Positions 11,531 through 23,590 are shown, numbered from the stretch's first letter. The stretch: DNA of 64,000 bases from Gyrodactylus bullatarudis (GCA_012064415.1 SSNU01000029.1:62001-126000), one strand, 5' to 3'. Notes: generated by a model from the sequence alone, not told the origin. Translations and numbers: made by a program.

Positions 11531-11960
11531 ATCTCTGGGAAATGTAAATTAGTTACATTTTCAATAACCCTTGCATCTTTATATTGTTTAAACTGGATTG
11601 AATGATTGTGTATTCTTTTCAAAGCTTTTGCAGCAGATAAATAAAAAAATTTCTTGATTTTATCTATGTCATCAAGGTTGCTCATCAATTTTGTGTGGCA
11701 AATTGGCACGTTTGATAGAGTCGATAAAATTCCTCTCATTCTTGAAAAAACGATAGCTTTTACATTTTAACTTCGGATTATGTGTAAACATCAAGATTGT
11801 TGAGATGAAGAATTACTTTCTTAATATTTAAGATATAATCCGCTTTGGAGTCTACAAAAAGGGCAGGAGGGGTAGATAATTTTGAATTGAAATTCGTTAA
11901 AAATTTAAGCTAATGCAGTGTAATCGATTCCTTAGTTTCGAACTTTATAGCGGCTTCATT
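11531..11960. other. Unassigned sequence
   Basis: Contains an 81-codon open frame on minus (11494-11739, with a LSAAKALKRIHNHSIQF segment) that I do not recognise. It is bounded by transposon relics on both sides and may be one itself. Confidence 0.3.
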
Positions 11961-11979
11961 CTCAATAAAATCTTATGCT

Positions 11980-12216
11980 ATGACTAAACTGACGCTTTCA
12001 CTAAAGCAGGAGATCTCAAATCTTTACGAAACTCATTCAATTGGTCACCTAGTGTTCAAAGTTTCAAAGCCTACTATACGAAAGGTTCTCGACAGTAAAG
12101 AAATCGAGCGGCCATTAAATGACGAGAATTCAAGATCTATTATTCTGATCTTTGAGATGATTAATAATATCATCTTTAACTCTGGACATGCTCTGGAAAG
12201 CCAAAAAAGAAAATGA
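11980..12216 (+). pseudogene. Tigger/pogo transposase N-terminus (CENP-B-type HTH) relic
   Basis: The 78-residue frame begins MTKLTLSLKQEISNLYE and has VSKPTIRKVLDSKEI, matching the CENP-B N-terminal helix-turn-helix layout (LTL--K--I---YE ... VS-STVR-IL--KE-I). The rest of the transposase is not in frame after it. DDE remains of the same superfamily occur at 18060-18450. Confidence 0.6.
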
Positions 12217-12900
12217 ATTTTTTCTAACTTTCACATTATTGGTAATTTTGAATCAACCTTAAATTAAAAATTATTATTTAAAATAATAATAATAATTAGA
12301 AAATATCAAAATTTACCGAAGCAGCAGTATGGGGTCTTGTCTTATCGATTAGAACCCGCTATGTCCTATTCCTGAAACTAGGATAATTTGCTGAATTCTC
12401 AGCCATCAACAAAATCTGACGACCAAGGAGAGTATTAGTGATTCTCATTGGTCGTAATAAATGAAGCATGTAAAAATGATTTCATAATAAAGATCAAATC
12501 TAAGATAGATAATTTATTCTTGAGAACGAATTTTCAGTATTGGGAAAAATTTTCAAATTAGAAGTATTATTAAAACTATCTGAAACTAAATATAAATATT
12601 TGTTTTACTGAAAAATATTCAACATTTATAAAAAATATCCGTCATTACAACAGTAAAAAAGATATCAAGCAGTTCTTCTATCCCAATGTGAATTACAAAA
12701 CATTCTATGAGTAAGGATTCATTAGAATTAATTAAATTTTAGTATGTCAGAAAAATTGGTTACCATTTAGTCAATGGACTAGTGAGAGAGATCCTTTCAC
12801 AGGATAATATTCAGAAAATAATGGATTTCTCAAGGACTTATGTTAACCATCCTGATAATTTTTGGAAGAGTTATTTTTGCTGATGAAGTTCTTTTCCAAA
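12217..12900. other. Unassigned AT-rich sequence
   Basis: No gene recognised; likely decayed transposon body next to the MULE end. Confidence 0.3.
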
Positions 12901-12923
12901 ATATAAAATTAAGGGTTATTATC

Positions 12924-13650
12924 AAAAAGTAGACAAGTCTAGATTAATTTTATCAAAAACTAGACATACATTTCCAAAATATAGGCGGTCTATTCGGATA
13001 ATATATCAATAAATAGACAATCTGTCCCAACTTTATACAAATATAGACGAATTTATTAAATCATAGACAAGAAGTGTGAAAAATAACACATAATAGGCAA
13101 AAACTTATTAATTTATCAAATACTAGACTGTGATTGGATGTATGAATTCAATTCATAATTTAGGATTTATTATTTATGAGTTACTAATATTATGATTTTT
13201 TAAATCATTACTACTGACTATTAAAATATTAAATATAATTATTAATTAATTCAATAAGTTTAATATTCAATTTAATTTATCGGTTTCATTCTTATCTGAT
13301 AAATAAAGTTCTTGGGTTTTTTTAGTTTTTCATATTTTTACATGAAATAAGACCATAAAAATCCAAAATAAAAATTTTATTTTCAAAAATCTAACATTTT
13401 AAAACCTTTTCTGCCTGTGACCTTAATCTCTTTTTCTTCGGTCTTCCACGCTTTCGATTGACTGATAAACTACTTAGATCTGTTTCTCCAAGTAAATTAA
13501 TGTCGCAAAAATTGAATTCTTTTCTACTTTTTGATAATAACCCTAAAATTAAATGGGAATGGAAAAGTCTTGGTAAGCAAACAGAAATTGCTGAGCCTTC
13601 TGAAGGTACAAAAGTTTCTACAAAATTATCTCCAGGTTGGGAAACTAACA
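12924..13650 (-). mobile_element. MULE remnant: transposase C-terminus and subterminal repeats
   Basis: The minus frame 13391-13651 ends with FNFCDINL, then RKRGRPKKKRLRSQAEKVLK. This is the same ending as the MULE at 60.1-61.8 kb (FNFCDLQNL, RGRPKKKRMRSKAEKII): an AT-hook and basic tail after the SWIM zinc finger. Downstream, 12924-13135 holds many short AGAC/CTAGAC units resembling the subterminal structure of that element, so it is probably this copy's right end. The catalytic domain is missing or scrambled. Confidence 0.65.
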
Positions 13651-13723
13651 TAATGATCTTCTTTGCAGGCTGGTTCTTGGTAAAATTTCGTTAAATCTTT
13701 CCTGCGGCTTGCAGTCTTCATAC

Positions 13724-14410
13724 TTATTGAAGAGAAATAATTTTGCATTTTTCATTGATACATGTTTTTCTCTTGATATCTTTCAGGAAAATATTCAAGA
13801 TTCTTCTAATAGAGTTAACTGGTGCTCCAACAGCTAAAATAGCTTCCATTGTGTCTGCTAAATCATGTATTTCTGGAATTTTCGTCTTCATCGTCATCTT
13901 CACTATCGTAATCACTGAATTCTTCATAATTATAATTGTACTTTCTTTTTTTATTCCTTCCTATTGGAGATTGAGGAGGAAAAGCTCCAATTGATGACGG
14001 AGCTGCAGAAGCAGATACTGATGCTGATTCTAGATCGATAAATCTGACTTTATCACATATTCTTTAATGCATTTTTCAGTATCAGTCAAACAAGCGAGTA
14101 AGAGGTTTTTTATATCGCTAGTCAATCCACAACTGCAAGGTGATTCTCTTGTCAGTTAACGTTTTTAATCTTGAATCAGCTGAACTTAAAATAATTATTG
14201 GCAGACCAATTGAGGAGTATACTGAATTTAAGTAATCATATGCCTTTTGACGAGCTGCTTTTCGATCATTAAACGATGAAGATAATCCTCAAATAATTGT
14301 ATGATTGAAGATATTCAAGATTTGTGGCAAGTTTATCTTGATAAACGCCACGCTCGTAAAGCAGCTCCTCAAGTGTTAATTGTTTGATATATTTATCATA
14401 AGAATAATTG
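13724..14410 (-). pseudogene. Unidentified broken ORF with Ala/Ser/Pro and acidic tracts
   Basis: Minus-strand frames succeed each other with single-base shifts: IKQLTLEELLYERGVYQDKL (about 14390-14330), then FNDRKAARQKAYDYLNSVYS, LTDTEKCIKEYVIKSDL, ESASVSASAAPSSIGAFPPQ, NKKRKYNYNYEEF, SDYDSEDDDEDEN, and EIHDLADTMEAILAVGAPV near 13900-13850. The order suggests one protein with a helical N-terminal part, a low-complexity linker, an acidic patch and a C-terminal helix. No family is recognised. Flanking relics make a transposon or captured gene likely. Confidence 0.45.
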
Positions 14411-14599
14411 ACTAAATCCATTAGTTAAATAGTTTTTACTCAAACTTTGATTCATTTCTTGAATACAACGAATTATTTTTGAATTACTCAAATCATTTGT
14501 TATAGTAAATAAATTGTTTTTTATAAATTAATGTAAGATAAGATAATTCTGTATCGAACTTAATAGTTTATTTCTTTAAAATATAAAAAACGATTAAAA

Positions 14600-14880
14600 T
14601 CATAATCGAATGATACTCAGCATGGTGTCAGTGTTCCCACAACAGCATTTGTTCGGAGAGAGATCAATGGTAATGTTCCCTCCAGTGTCAATTCTCAACT
14701 TGGATCTAACACGCTCATGGATGGTCAAGGTCGGTCAGTCCATGTAGCTGATGTGTTTCCTATGAATAGTGAGGACGATTTAGTTTCCTCAGACGATTCA
14801 GTTGATGTACATCCCTCACATCCTCAGAGAATCAGAAGAGCCCCACCAAGACCGAATGATTATATTTAAAAGAGGGAAAT
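14600..14880 (+). mobile_element. LTR-retrotransposon pol 3' end relic
   Basis: A + frame reads TAFVRREINGNVPS, then HVADVFPMNSEDDLVSSDDS and HPQRIRRAPPRPNDYI before a stop. Proline/arginine-rich tails ending RR-PP---DY- close many retroviral-type integrases. It is an isolated fragment with no LTR recognised. Confidence 0.45.
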
Positions 14881-15003
14881 GATTTATATTGTCGCTAAAA
14901 TTGTTGTTTGTGATATTATTTAACTTTAATTTGTTTAAAACCAAATAAGCGGAGCAGTTTTTTGGAGTTCAAAATCAAGTCTTGTCAATCTCACTATCAT
15001 TAG

Positions 15004-16958
15004 CAGGGCAACACAAAGCATATTTTTTCATATTTATTTCTATCAATGTTTTTGAACTTCAATATAGCTTTCATGCATAGAAATATTCAAACTTTTTAGA
15101 TTGAATCAGATTTTTAAGCATATTTGGCATATTAAATGCTTTTTTGGTTAATGTCATATCAACTAGCATATTTTGAAAATAAAAAGGCATATTCAATGAA
15201 ACAAGGCTTATCTATTAATCCCGAAAAAAATTCTTCACTCGATATTGTATCCATGTCATGCTTATTTAGGAAGATTTATCTGAAGGTTTGCTATATCAGT
15301 CTTGTCCGGACTAATCTAGACTGATATTCTTATTAACCTCAAATAATGAGGTCATAGATACTAGACCAACCAATGATGTAGCTTTTAAATTATTAAACCA
15401 ATTGCAATGAATTTGATAGTTTTATAAATCCATCTAGGGATTTCAAAATCCTTTACAAAATGCCAAAAAAACCTATTACACCTAAAGAATATGTTGCTCA
15501 ATATCCAAACGAATTTAAAGTTTTAAAAGGAGAGCTGTATTGTTTGCTCTGCAGGCGACAAATAAATCATTCGAAGGCATTTTTAGTTAAGCAGCATTTA
15601 AAGACAGAAATCCACAAGGCTCATCAACTCAACCTCCAAGGAAATACGCGGCAAGAGACATTGGAAACTTTTGATGATGGTTTTTTCTATTCAGTTACAA
15701 AGGCTTTCTTATTTGATGATATTCCCCTGTACAAATTACGAGAGACTGAACTCAAAAATTTATTCAAGAAAATGAATCATCCATTGTCGAAGAATGACGA
15801 ATCGAATTTTGGACGAATCCCTCGATTATATCAAGTCATATATTCACAAACAAGATGTTTTCATAATGATTGATAAATCTTTCATTCAAATTAAAAATAT
15901 AGTTAACATAATAGTCGGAACGATTGAAACCCCAACTAAAACTTTGTTAGCAGAATCAATAGTTATTGAAGAAACTTTGGATTCCAAAAAAGCCTGTCAA
16001 ATAATTGGAGATTTTCAGGTGAAATTTGGAATAGAGAGGCATAATTTGCTGTTGTTATTGACAGATGCAGCGCCTTATTTCACTTCAAATGAAACTCAAA
16101 CTGTATTGAAGTGCTTATATCCTAATTTGATTCATGGAACATGTTTAGCTCACCTTCACAATTCATGTTTTAAAATAAGACAACATTTCAAAGATTGCGA
16201 TGATCTAATGGCCAGGGTAAAAGATCTGATTGTCATGAATAAAAAAAGGAGAAAACTTTTTAAAAGTTTCGGAGTACCACACAAAACCCGTTGTTACTCG
16301 TTGGGGGAGTTGGTTGAACGCCACCGAATATTATGTAAAAAACTTCCACAATGTCAAAAATGTTATTATGTCTCTTGAAGGAAATGGTAAAAAAGTTATC
16401 TCTGCCAAAGCATGCATACAGAAAACAGGATTATTAGAACAGTTCACCACAATCCAGAGATGCTACTCTAGCATATCAAATTTTATAATAAGATTACAAA
16501 ATAAAACATCGACAATTGAAGAAAATTTTAATTTAGTCATGAACATGGATTTCGGTATAGATCCTGTGAATATTAAAGAATACATTAAGAAAAGACTAGT
16601 GAAAAACGAGATGAAGTTGAATGTGGATCAGACAAAGAATGGAATTTCCCCGTTGCAATATGCAAGATTATTATCTTGCCAACCAACAACATCAGAAATC
16701 GAACGATCATTCTGTCACAAAATCTATTCTGAAGAAAGAAAGGACATTTGATCCTGAGAACATCCGAATTTATACTATTTTAAGATTTAATAAATAAATT
16801 TTTTATTTAAATTAATTATACAAACTTGAAAAAAAAATAAAAATTTTGAAGCATATGCTATTTGATATAAAGCATATTTAAATGAATATCAATAATATTT
16901 TTATTCATATTTTATGAGCATATTTAGAAATTTTTAAAGCATATTTTGGATTGCCCTG
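15004..16958 (+). mobile_element. Complete hAT transposon with 8-bp target duplication
   Basis: Begins CAGGGCAACAC and ends with the inverted GGATTGCCCTG. It is flanked by the direct repeat ATCATTAG (14996-15003 and 16959-16966), exactly the 8 bp expected of hAT elements. Subterminal regions repeat GCATATTT several times in both orientations. It encodes one transposase on + (15460-16751), now frameshifted. Total length is 1955 bp. Confidence 0.9.
15460..16751 (+). pseudogene. hAT transposase (CGGBP1/ZBED type), two frameshifts
   Basis: Segment one (15460 to about 15795) starts MPKKPITPKEYVAQYPN and has a BED-type finger (YCLLCRRQ ... KQHLKTEIH). Segment two (15794 to about 16285) holds the catalytic core with TDAAPYF and HGTCLAHLHNSCF. 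Segment three (about 16285-16751) gives PVVTRWGSWLNATEYY, then the hAT C-terminal dimerisation block SCQPTTSEIERSF. The N-terminus resembles the CGGBP1 class. Frame changes lie near 15795 and just before the TRWGSW motif near 16280; neither has GT-AG borders, so they are lesions rather than short introns. A non-autonomous relic, though little else has decayed. Confidence 0.85.
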
Positions 16959-16966
16959 ATCATTAG

Positions 16967-17271
16967 TCAATCTAACTAGAATACAAATCAAATATTAAAC
17001 AAACAATTTTCAAAGCAATAATAATTCATTTGATAATTTAATCAATTAAAGGTTTCCTTAATAATGAAACATATTATGTTTGAAAACATAACAGATTATT
17101 TATGAATAAAATCTAGTAATCCATACTAATTGTGAGCAAAAACTAAATTTGAACTTACATGTACTTGCGGAAAACGACATACTAGATCTGATTTTTCAAT
17201 TTAAAAAAATACTAATTCTGAATAAACGCGCATTGGACATACTAGTTTCGCAAATACCCCTATATAATAAC
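16967..17271. other. Spacer between two hAT elements
   Basis: AT-rich, without a recognisable gene. A 68-codon frame at 17149-17355 runs into the next hAT end and is not credible. Confidence 0.4.
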
Positions 17272-17965
17272 CAGGGCACCAAAAAATATGCTAAATGTTT
17301 AAGAATATATTCTCAATTTTATTCTTTTCTATATGCTAAAAATATTCGTTTTTGAAGAAAAATATTCTAAAATTATTCTGAAAATGAAAAAACAATTACT
17401 CAAAAGTAGTTTATTAAAATAAATATTTAAATTTTATCAGAAAGAGAATAAATCAATGCATATTTTTTTGTTATCTTTTTTAAAAATACGGTTTTCTGTT
17501 AAAACATATTTAAGCTGAGAAAAACTTCTTTCAACATCAGCACTTGTACATTGGCAATCCATCAACAAGGCATGGGTATTTGGATTTACATTTTCATTAT
17601 TGGCTTTAATTATACCAGATGCGTCATTTTTTTCCATTCTAGCTTTCAAGTAATCTCCGACACATGCAGGATCAGCTCCGAAACTTAACTCAGAAATCTT
17701 TTGGTAATATACTGATATTCTGGAATTGCTGTTTTGAATTTCCTTTAAAATCGGCATTAAACTTCTGTAGCAACAAAATATTTGAGTTAGTTCATTAGAA
17801 ACACCTCTTTTATTGATAGCTTTTTTGGCCTTCTTCAAGTGTTCCTTCTCCTTCAAATTCATTAACTATTTTCTTGACTTGAATGAATTTTTCTGCATAG
17901 TACATGGCACCTTCCAACCAAGTTCCCCATCTAGTTACAACAGGCGAAGGAAAGAATCACCATTC
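17272..17965 (-). mobile_element. hAT transposon, second copy (3' part)
   Basis: The terminus CAGGGCACC at 17272 and subterminal ATATGCTA units match the first hAT. The minus frame 17437-17862 encodes FGADPACVGDYLKARM and DCQCTSADVERSFSQLKYVL, the hAT C-terminal domain. Further upstream, after a frame break near 17850, is PVVTRWGTWLEGAMYYAEKF. It diverges clearly from the first copy. The 5' half is lost where Tigger sequence begins. Confidence 0.8.
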
Positions 17966-18059
17966 ATTTATGCTGTTCTCTTCTTGGAAAAAAATACCAA
18001 CCACTGTTTATTGGTGAATTTTTTATCTTATTCATGAATATTTTAAATGAAAAATTTTT

Positions 18060-18450
18060 AGGAAAATCGAATAGGCCCAGATGCTTCCGTGGTAACATAC
18101 CCCAGAACTATACAGGGCAACGCAGAGCTTGGATGGATTGAACGATTTTTCAAAAATGGTATGATGATTTCGCAGATTGGGTTGGTGAACGAAGAATTCT
18201 TCTTATACTCGACAATTGTCGACCCCACATGCAGATTCAGGAAAGACAAAACGTTTGTCTTTTATATTTACCAGAAAACACCACTGCATTCAAGAGTTTA
18301 AACTGAATTACAAGAAACTTTTGATAGCTTATGGTGCTAAACCTGACCTTTCTAGAGTCATGGACATGTCAACTAGGGCATGGATGATGATTCCTAGCCA
18401 AAATATGAGAAGCTATTTTAAAAAATTATCTTATGTTAAATGAATAAAGA
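18060..18450 (+). mobile_element. Tigger/pogo DDE-domain relic
   Basis: A + frame with stops contains WVGERRILLILDNCRPHMQI, then VCLLYLPENTTAFKSLN. The DDE_1 transposases of the pogo/Tigger group have the LLLDN---H motif followed by LPPNTT--LQP-D. The His-Pro region is altered and stops occur, so it is dead. It interrupts or abuts the second hAT. Confidence 0.65.
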
Positions 18451-18639
18451 TTCTTGATTGAAGAGGAAAAATTCTTCGTTAAAAAGTTGAATTATAGGAG
18501 TGAGAAATAAGTTTCCTGTGTTTAAAAATGAAAAGGAAAAAATCCTCACAACGTGAAATAGGAAAAAAGGGGTCTTCTATACTAAGACTAAGCTAGAAAG
18601 AGTGTGACGTAGTTGTTTGGCTTGCTTGAAAGAACGGGT

Positions 18640-18965
18640 CTCTATTGTGAAAACGACTTTTCGACTCTTTTCTTTCTTACAACTTGATTAAGGGTATCAA
18701 CACCTACCTTGGTCGAATTGTAGTTATTGATAATTTCTGGTTTAGGCCCGTTGTCATCATGAATTGGAGAGTAAAACAACTAGTTTTTTAGTACGAAAAT
18801 ATTGTCGAACCTCATCGAGAAAAGTTTTTTTTTCTTCTGGCCGAAGCGAAGTAATTGGGTTTCGTCACTATAAAGATTGTTCTATCTTTGAGCAAAACTC
18901 ATTTGGAAGAAATTTTCGAGACTTTCGGCAAGTTCCAAGTAGAGATGTTTTATGAGTAGGACAAA
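18640..18965 (-). mobile_element. piggyBac transposase relic
   Basis: The minus strand reads GTCRKSRKFLPNEF, then after breaks GPKPEIINNYNSTKVGVDTL and NQVVRKKR. These match the conserved piggyBac core (GT-RKNRK-LP ... KPE-I--YN-TKGGVD-LDQ), including the last catalytic Asp in KVGVD. Frameshifts separate the blocks. No termini were identified. Confidence 0.75.
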
Positions 18966-20149
18966 CTCATCTATTTTTATTGGACCATATTGATCTGATC
19001 ACGGCTCTTCTAAACCCATATTCTTTTGTTTGCAAACACCATAGAGGCTAATTCCAATCCAATTTGAAATTACTAACGAAGATTTTTCATGTGTTGATAA
19101 CTTTAATCATGGGGGAATAGTTAAGATTCCATTCAATAGTATGAAAACATTACGCTCATTGTTCATTGAAAAATTAAGTCAGACAGCTTTTACATCCCAA
19201 TCAACCTGGCATTCCCTTTGGCAGCAACCTACAAGCGGTTGAGAGAAGAATACCGTGTTTCTAAGGCTATTGATAAGGCTTTTATTACGATGTTCGACAA
19301 ATTTGAGGTGAAATACTTGAATAGTCATAATTCTGCTAACTCTCTGATGATTCGAGAATGTTCTTTTCGATGATTCTTTTAGATCTGTCATTTTGAAAAG
19401 ATTGTGAAAACTTAAATCCATTTTGATAGGATCTTTGATTTTCTTGAATGCAGAAACTAATCGCTTCAAGTTGGTTGTAAGATTAGATTTATAAGTTTTT
19501 AACTAACTGACATCCATAGAGAATGGTGAAAACCTCAATAACTTTGGTACAGCTCTCCTCTGTATCAAGCTTCAAAATATTCATGTTGAACAGCTTTTAT
19601 CATGCCCTCTGGTAGTTTATATCGGTGAAGCTTAGCAGGTCTATATGCAATCGAATGAAGCATTTTGTAGAGATTATTTGACAGCCTGAAGATAATTAGA
19701 ATAAAACAACTTAGTATTGTATAGTCTTAATGAAATACAGTTGTACCTCCGTAATAACTGTGTAAAAGTGATCCCTACCTCTAGAGTGATATGAGCATTT
19801 CTCGAATTTGGATAATCTCGATATTATTCATGAATTCTGAACAGATTTTTGCGAAGCTTTTCCATTTTTCATCTGAAAATAAACGTAGAGTGCTTAAATT
19901 TTCGACGAATATCCGAAATCAAAGAATTTTTAAAATCTTGATTAATCGAAAAAAAAATGAGCCATCTCATGTAAATTTAACAATAATAATAATCACATTT
20001 AATAATAATTAGGATTATTAGATTATTATCTGTGAATTGGCAAGAGAATCTTCAATCAAGATTCGATTTCCACATTATCTCTTGAGATATTATTGGAGGT
20101 CTGAAGAAATTTTCAGTTGAAAAATCGACTAACGCTGTATACATTACTA
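18966..20149. other. Decayed transposon-like sequence, no gene recognised
   Basis: GC content is somewhat higher than in the repeats around it. Short open frames (for example 19179-19469 minus) have no motif that I know. It may be the remainder of the piggyBac or of another element. Confidence 0.35.
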
Positions 20150-20193
20150 TTTGTTTGTCTGAACTCAACTTTTGAATTCTCTTAACCATCATA

Positions 20194-20889
20194 ATGACTG
20201 TTAATTCTGGATACCTACTGCCTATCTCTAATTCAAATGAAACATTACTACATGACTTAATCAAAAGTCTTCAAACCTTGATTGAAAATCAAGCCCAACA
20301 ATTCAATACTATTCTAATCTCCTCACAAATGCAAATAGAAGAACTCAAGAAGTCTAATGATTTGCTCACCAAAACTATAGATTCAATGAAAATTGGTTTT
20401 GATAACACTGTTAATCAGTTGAGAGCTGAGCTTAAAACTGTTAAATTAAGCAACCACTTTGTTTCATCAAAAGACGATCTTGTAAAACTATCTGATGAGG
20501 AACTCAAAAATACAATTATGAATGAACAGCGTATTGTTAAACTCATTCAGCAAGAAACTCTTCGTGAAAATAATATGATTATATACAATGCTCCAGAAGA
20601 TGCTGATGTTGAAAATATCTGTGCTAAAATCTTTGAAGCTGCTTGCCCTGGTACTCCTAAACCATCTATACATCGCCATTTTAGATTTGGAAAATCCTTG
20701 GATAACAAACCCAAAAGACTTAAAGTCGTTTTCAACTCTCGAATTCCACATGCCGTATTTATGAATAAGAATAAAATATCTCAAATTAATGAACTAAATA
20801 GAATCTATATTGGTCGTGATTTATCTCAAAGTATGATAGAAGCCAAAAGACGTAAGTTGAAATTATTTCCAGTCCAAGATCCGAATTAA
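20194..20889 (+). CDS. LINE ORF1 protein (nucleic-acid-binding)
   Basis: 231 residues. The N-terminal half is rich in heptad-like leucine spacing and probably forms a coiled coil (about residues 15-80). The C-terminal half has ENNMIIYNAPEDADVENIC, then RHFRFGK, KPKRLKVVF and YIGRDLSQSMIEAKRRK. This is the RRM-like layout of ORF1 proteins in CR1/Jockey/L2-type LINEs, which bind the element RNA. The frame is intact. The ATG is preceded by the leader conserved with the 9.5-kb fragment. ORF2 follows after a short gap in another frame. Confidence 0.8.
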   Translation: MTVNSGYLLPISNSNETLLHDLIKSLQTLIENQAQQFNTILISSQMQIEELKKSNDLLTKTIDSMKIGFDNTVNQLRAELKTVKLSNHFVSSKDDLVKLSDEELKNTIMNEQRIVKLIQQETLRENNMIIYNAPEDADVENICAKIFEAACPGTPKPSIHRHFRFGKSLDNKPKRLKVVFNSRIPHAVFMNKNKISQINELNRIYIGRDLSQSMIEAKRRKLKLFPVQDPN

Positions 20890-20950
20890 CTATTTTAACC
20901 ATAATCCTAAATCTAATTCTAAGCCTCTATCCTTTTTTTATGCCAATGTT

Positions 20951-23256
20951 ATGTCCATTTTCACAATTTTTGACATGTTAAAAAAATTTATTACATACAA
21001 CAACTTTGATATTATATTTCTGACAGAAACTTGGTTAAACAACTCATGTCTTGATAATACTTTATTTATCAATAACTATTCCCTTATTAGATGTGATCGC
21101 AAGATATCCACCCATGGTGGTACCTTAGTATACATTAAAAATAATATTAAATTCCAAATTATTGCTACCGATAGCCTTTCTAGTAAGATTGAATACATTG
21201 CATTTACCATATCATCCGGGGATATTACTTATTTGATCATTTGTATCTATCGTTCCCCTCTTTCACGTAAACCTGATGATATTCTCCTTGTAAATAAATT
21301 AAAACCTATTATGGACCTTAACTTGTTCCCTTTTGTAATTGGTGATCTTAATTTACCCAAAGAAAACTGGAATTCTCCAAAGAACTTACTTGCTAGATTT
21401 TTTCATTACTATGGAATCATTCAGATTGTTAGCCACCCCACTCATAAAACTAGCAATAATATTCTTGATGTAATACTCAAGCCTGACTTTCTAGATGTGT
21501 CCTATTATTCTCTTGATATTATATCTGGTAAAGATCATTACTCCTTAATAGGATATATCGATATTAATCCTGATCAGTATGTTATTCCCTCTATGAACCC
21601 TAAAATCCTCAACTTTGAACTCATTCTTTCCCTCTCTAAATACTATAACGAATATCTGAATATTACCTCATTTTTATATCATATTATTAAGCTGTCAACT
21701 AAAACTATTCCAACGAAACCAACAAGGTTATACTGTTATTTTAAAAACAGACAGATCATGGAATTTTACCATTCCTATGTAAACGGTCATAGTCTTTCTC
21801 AGACGAAATTTAAAATTCTGAAATTTGATGATAATTTCAAGAAATTTATTCATAAACTCAATATAGTCAAGGAACTAAAAATTATTCAATCTATTAAACA
21901 GTCACCAAAACTTGGATTTATTATTCTTGATAAATATTTTAAATTCAAACCTAATAATTCATTTTCAGTTTCTCTTGATCCAGATTCTATTAATAATTTC
22001 TTTATTTCATGTTACACCGAAAGAACTTTTTTCCCCTTATTCCAATTCATTATTTCTAATCATCAATATAGATTTATTAGTTATGATCAATTTATTGAAA
22101 TCATTAATAAAATTAAACACCAAGAAAGTGAAGATACTTATAACATATCAATCAAGATTATAAGAAACTGTTCTCTTAATTTCAAATACCTCCTGTATAA
22201 TTTTTATTATTATACCATTTTTATTAAATTTTCCTTACCAAAAGAATTACTATTAATCAAGATTAACCCTATCCCCAAGAATAAATATCCTAAATCCGTA
22301 AATGATTTTCGCCCTATTTCTTTGTTGCCTAAACTCACTTGCATTTTGGACTCAATAATTTTATTCTTATTGAAAAAACACATTAATATTAATCGAATTG
22401 ACCCAACTCAACATGGTTTTATTAGCCCACGTTCAACTGAGACCAATCTCCTAGCCTTTTTTTCCCACATTCAAGAATGTAAATCCTTAAATATTCTTAA
22501 CTTAGTTATATACATTGATTTAAAAAAAGCATTCGATTCTATCTCTTTCAGCTCTATCATGAACGTTCTATCAGAATATGTGAACGATTATAACCTTTTA
22601 AATGTTATCAACTTATTCCTATCGTCTCGATCGCAATATGTCTATATTAATAAAGAAAATTCAAGAATCCGTGATATTACTTCCGGTGTCCCTCAGGGAA
22701 GCCGTATTGGTCCATTATTATTTAATCTTATTTTTTCAAAAATCCAATCTAATGTTGACAATATTAAACTTTTCAAATTTGCTGATGATTTGAAAATATG
22801 TTTTTCATTTCCTGACAATGCTGTTGATACTGATCTTGTTTTGAACTTTATTTCGAAATTACAACAAGACTTGTCCTATTTTTCCCTACAAATTAACTTT
22901 GAAAAAAGTTTTTACCTTATTCCTTTTATTCATCCTTCCAACAATATATTTGATAACATTAATATCCAATTTTTTGAAAGAAAATTCTTAACGGGTTTGC
23001 AAAAATAAGACTTCTGAGACACCGAAGAAATTACAGATGTCTCAAGCTTGCTAATGACAACATTCAATGTCTTTGGAATGCAAAACTTAACCAAAGAGTC
23101 CTAAGAAATAATAAAGTTAAATTGAATAGACCTCTCAATAATGCACTTAAATCACTGTACTTCTTTGATAGACTTCCATCATTATTTAATGAAATTGCCC
23201 GAAAAAACATTCAATTCACCAGAAGAGATTTATATGAATATCTTGAAAATTTTTGA
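20951..23256 (+). pseudogene. LINE ORF2: endonuclease-reverse transcriptase, broken near 3' end
   Basis: Residues 1-220 are an APE-type endonuclease (IIFLTETWLNN, GGTLVYIKNN, ICIYRSP, VIGDLNLP, SGKDHYSLIGY). Residues about 420-650 are reverse transcriptase: FRPISLLPKL, YIDLKKAFDSI, TSGVPQGSRIGPLLF and the catalytic FADDLKI. The frame stops at 23008 just after NIQFFERKF. Homology resumes in another frame (KIRLLRHRR ... SLYFFDRLPSLFNEI) to 23256. By comparison with the inverted copy, which keeps RDLGLEYIYDF and the following region, about 90 residues of the RT thumb were deleted. The open frame extends in frame upstream of 20951 (FYANVMSIF), so the true start is earlier. Confidence 0.85.
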
Positions 23257-23337
23257 TATTATTATATTTTTGTATATATGATATAATTAGACAATAAATA
23301 TTTATTTATTTATTTATTATAATTTGAAAAAATTCTC

Positions 23338-23590
23338 ATGTAAAGTTGGTTTATATGAAGTTGGCAATCGATGATTTTTACGAAATCTCGATTTTTGGAA
23401 TCCTATTCATGTTGCCCACTTTTACGATTTGAAGAAAAAAGTTCTGGGAAAATTGTTTTGTTCCATGACGGAATCTGAAATCCTCAATAAGTATTAGTAA
23501 AAATAGATTTAATCGGAATAAAACCAACCTTTTTCCAAGAGGCATTACTAAAAGAGGCTTTGGAAAAAGGTTGATTTTATTCTGATTATA
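23338..23590. repeat. Family A repeat fragment ending in a hairpin
   Basis: Family A sequence (TATGAAGTTGGCAATCGATG...) runs to about 23480. It is followed by a 28-bp imperfect inverted repeat, 23511-23538 with 23560-23587, around a 21-nt loop. The same AACCTTTTTCC-type sequence reappears near 26645 and 47705. Confidence 0.6.

Larger units (their letters stand above)
20150..23320 (+). mobile_element. Nearly full-length LINE (CR1/Jockey-type non-LTR retrotransposon)
   Basis: It has a 5' leader (shared with 9479-9609), ORF1 (20194-20889), ORF2 (20951-23008 plus a shifted tail to 23256) and a 3' end of TTTATTTATT units near 23295-23320. Tails of short repeats instead of poly(A) are usual in CR1-like elements. 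The only large defect is the break in ORF2 near 22990. An inverted partial copy lies 270 bp downstream. Confidence 0.9.

Noticed and set aside
15460..16751. Micro-introns as explanation for the hAT frame changes
   Set aside because: No GT-AG pair of 20-35 nt at either break restores the frame; single-base lesions do.
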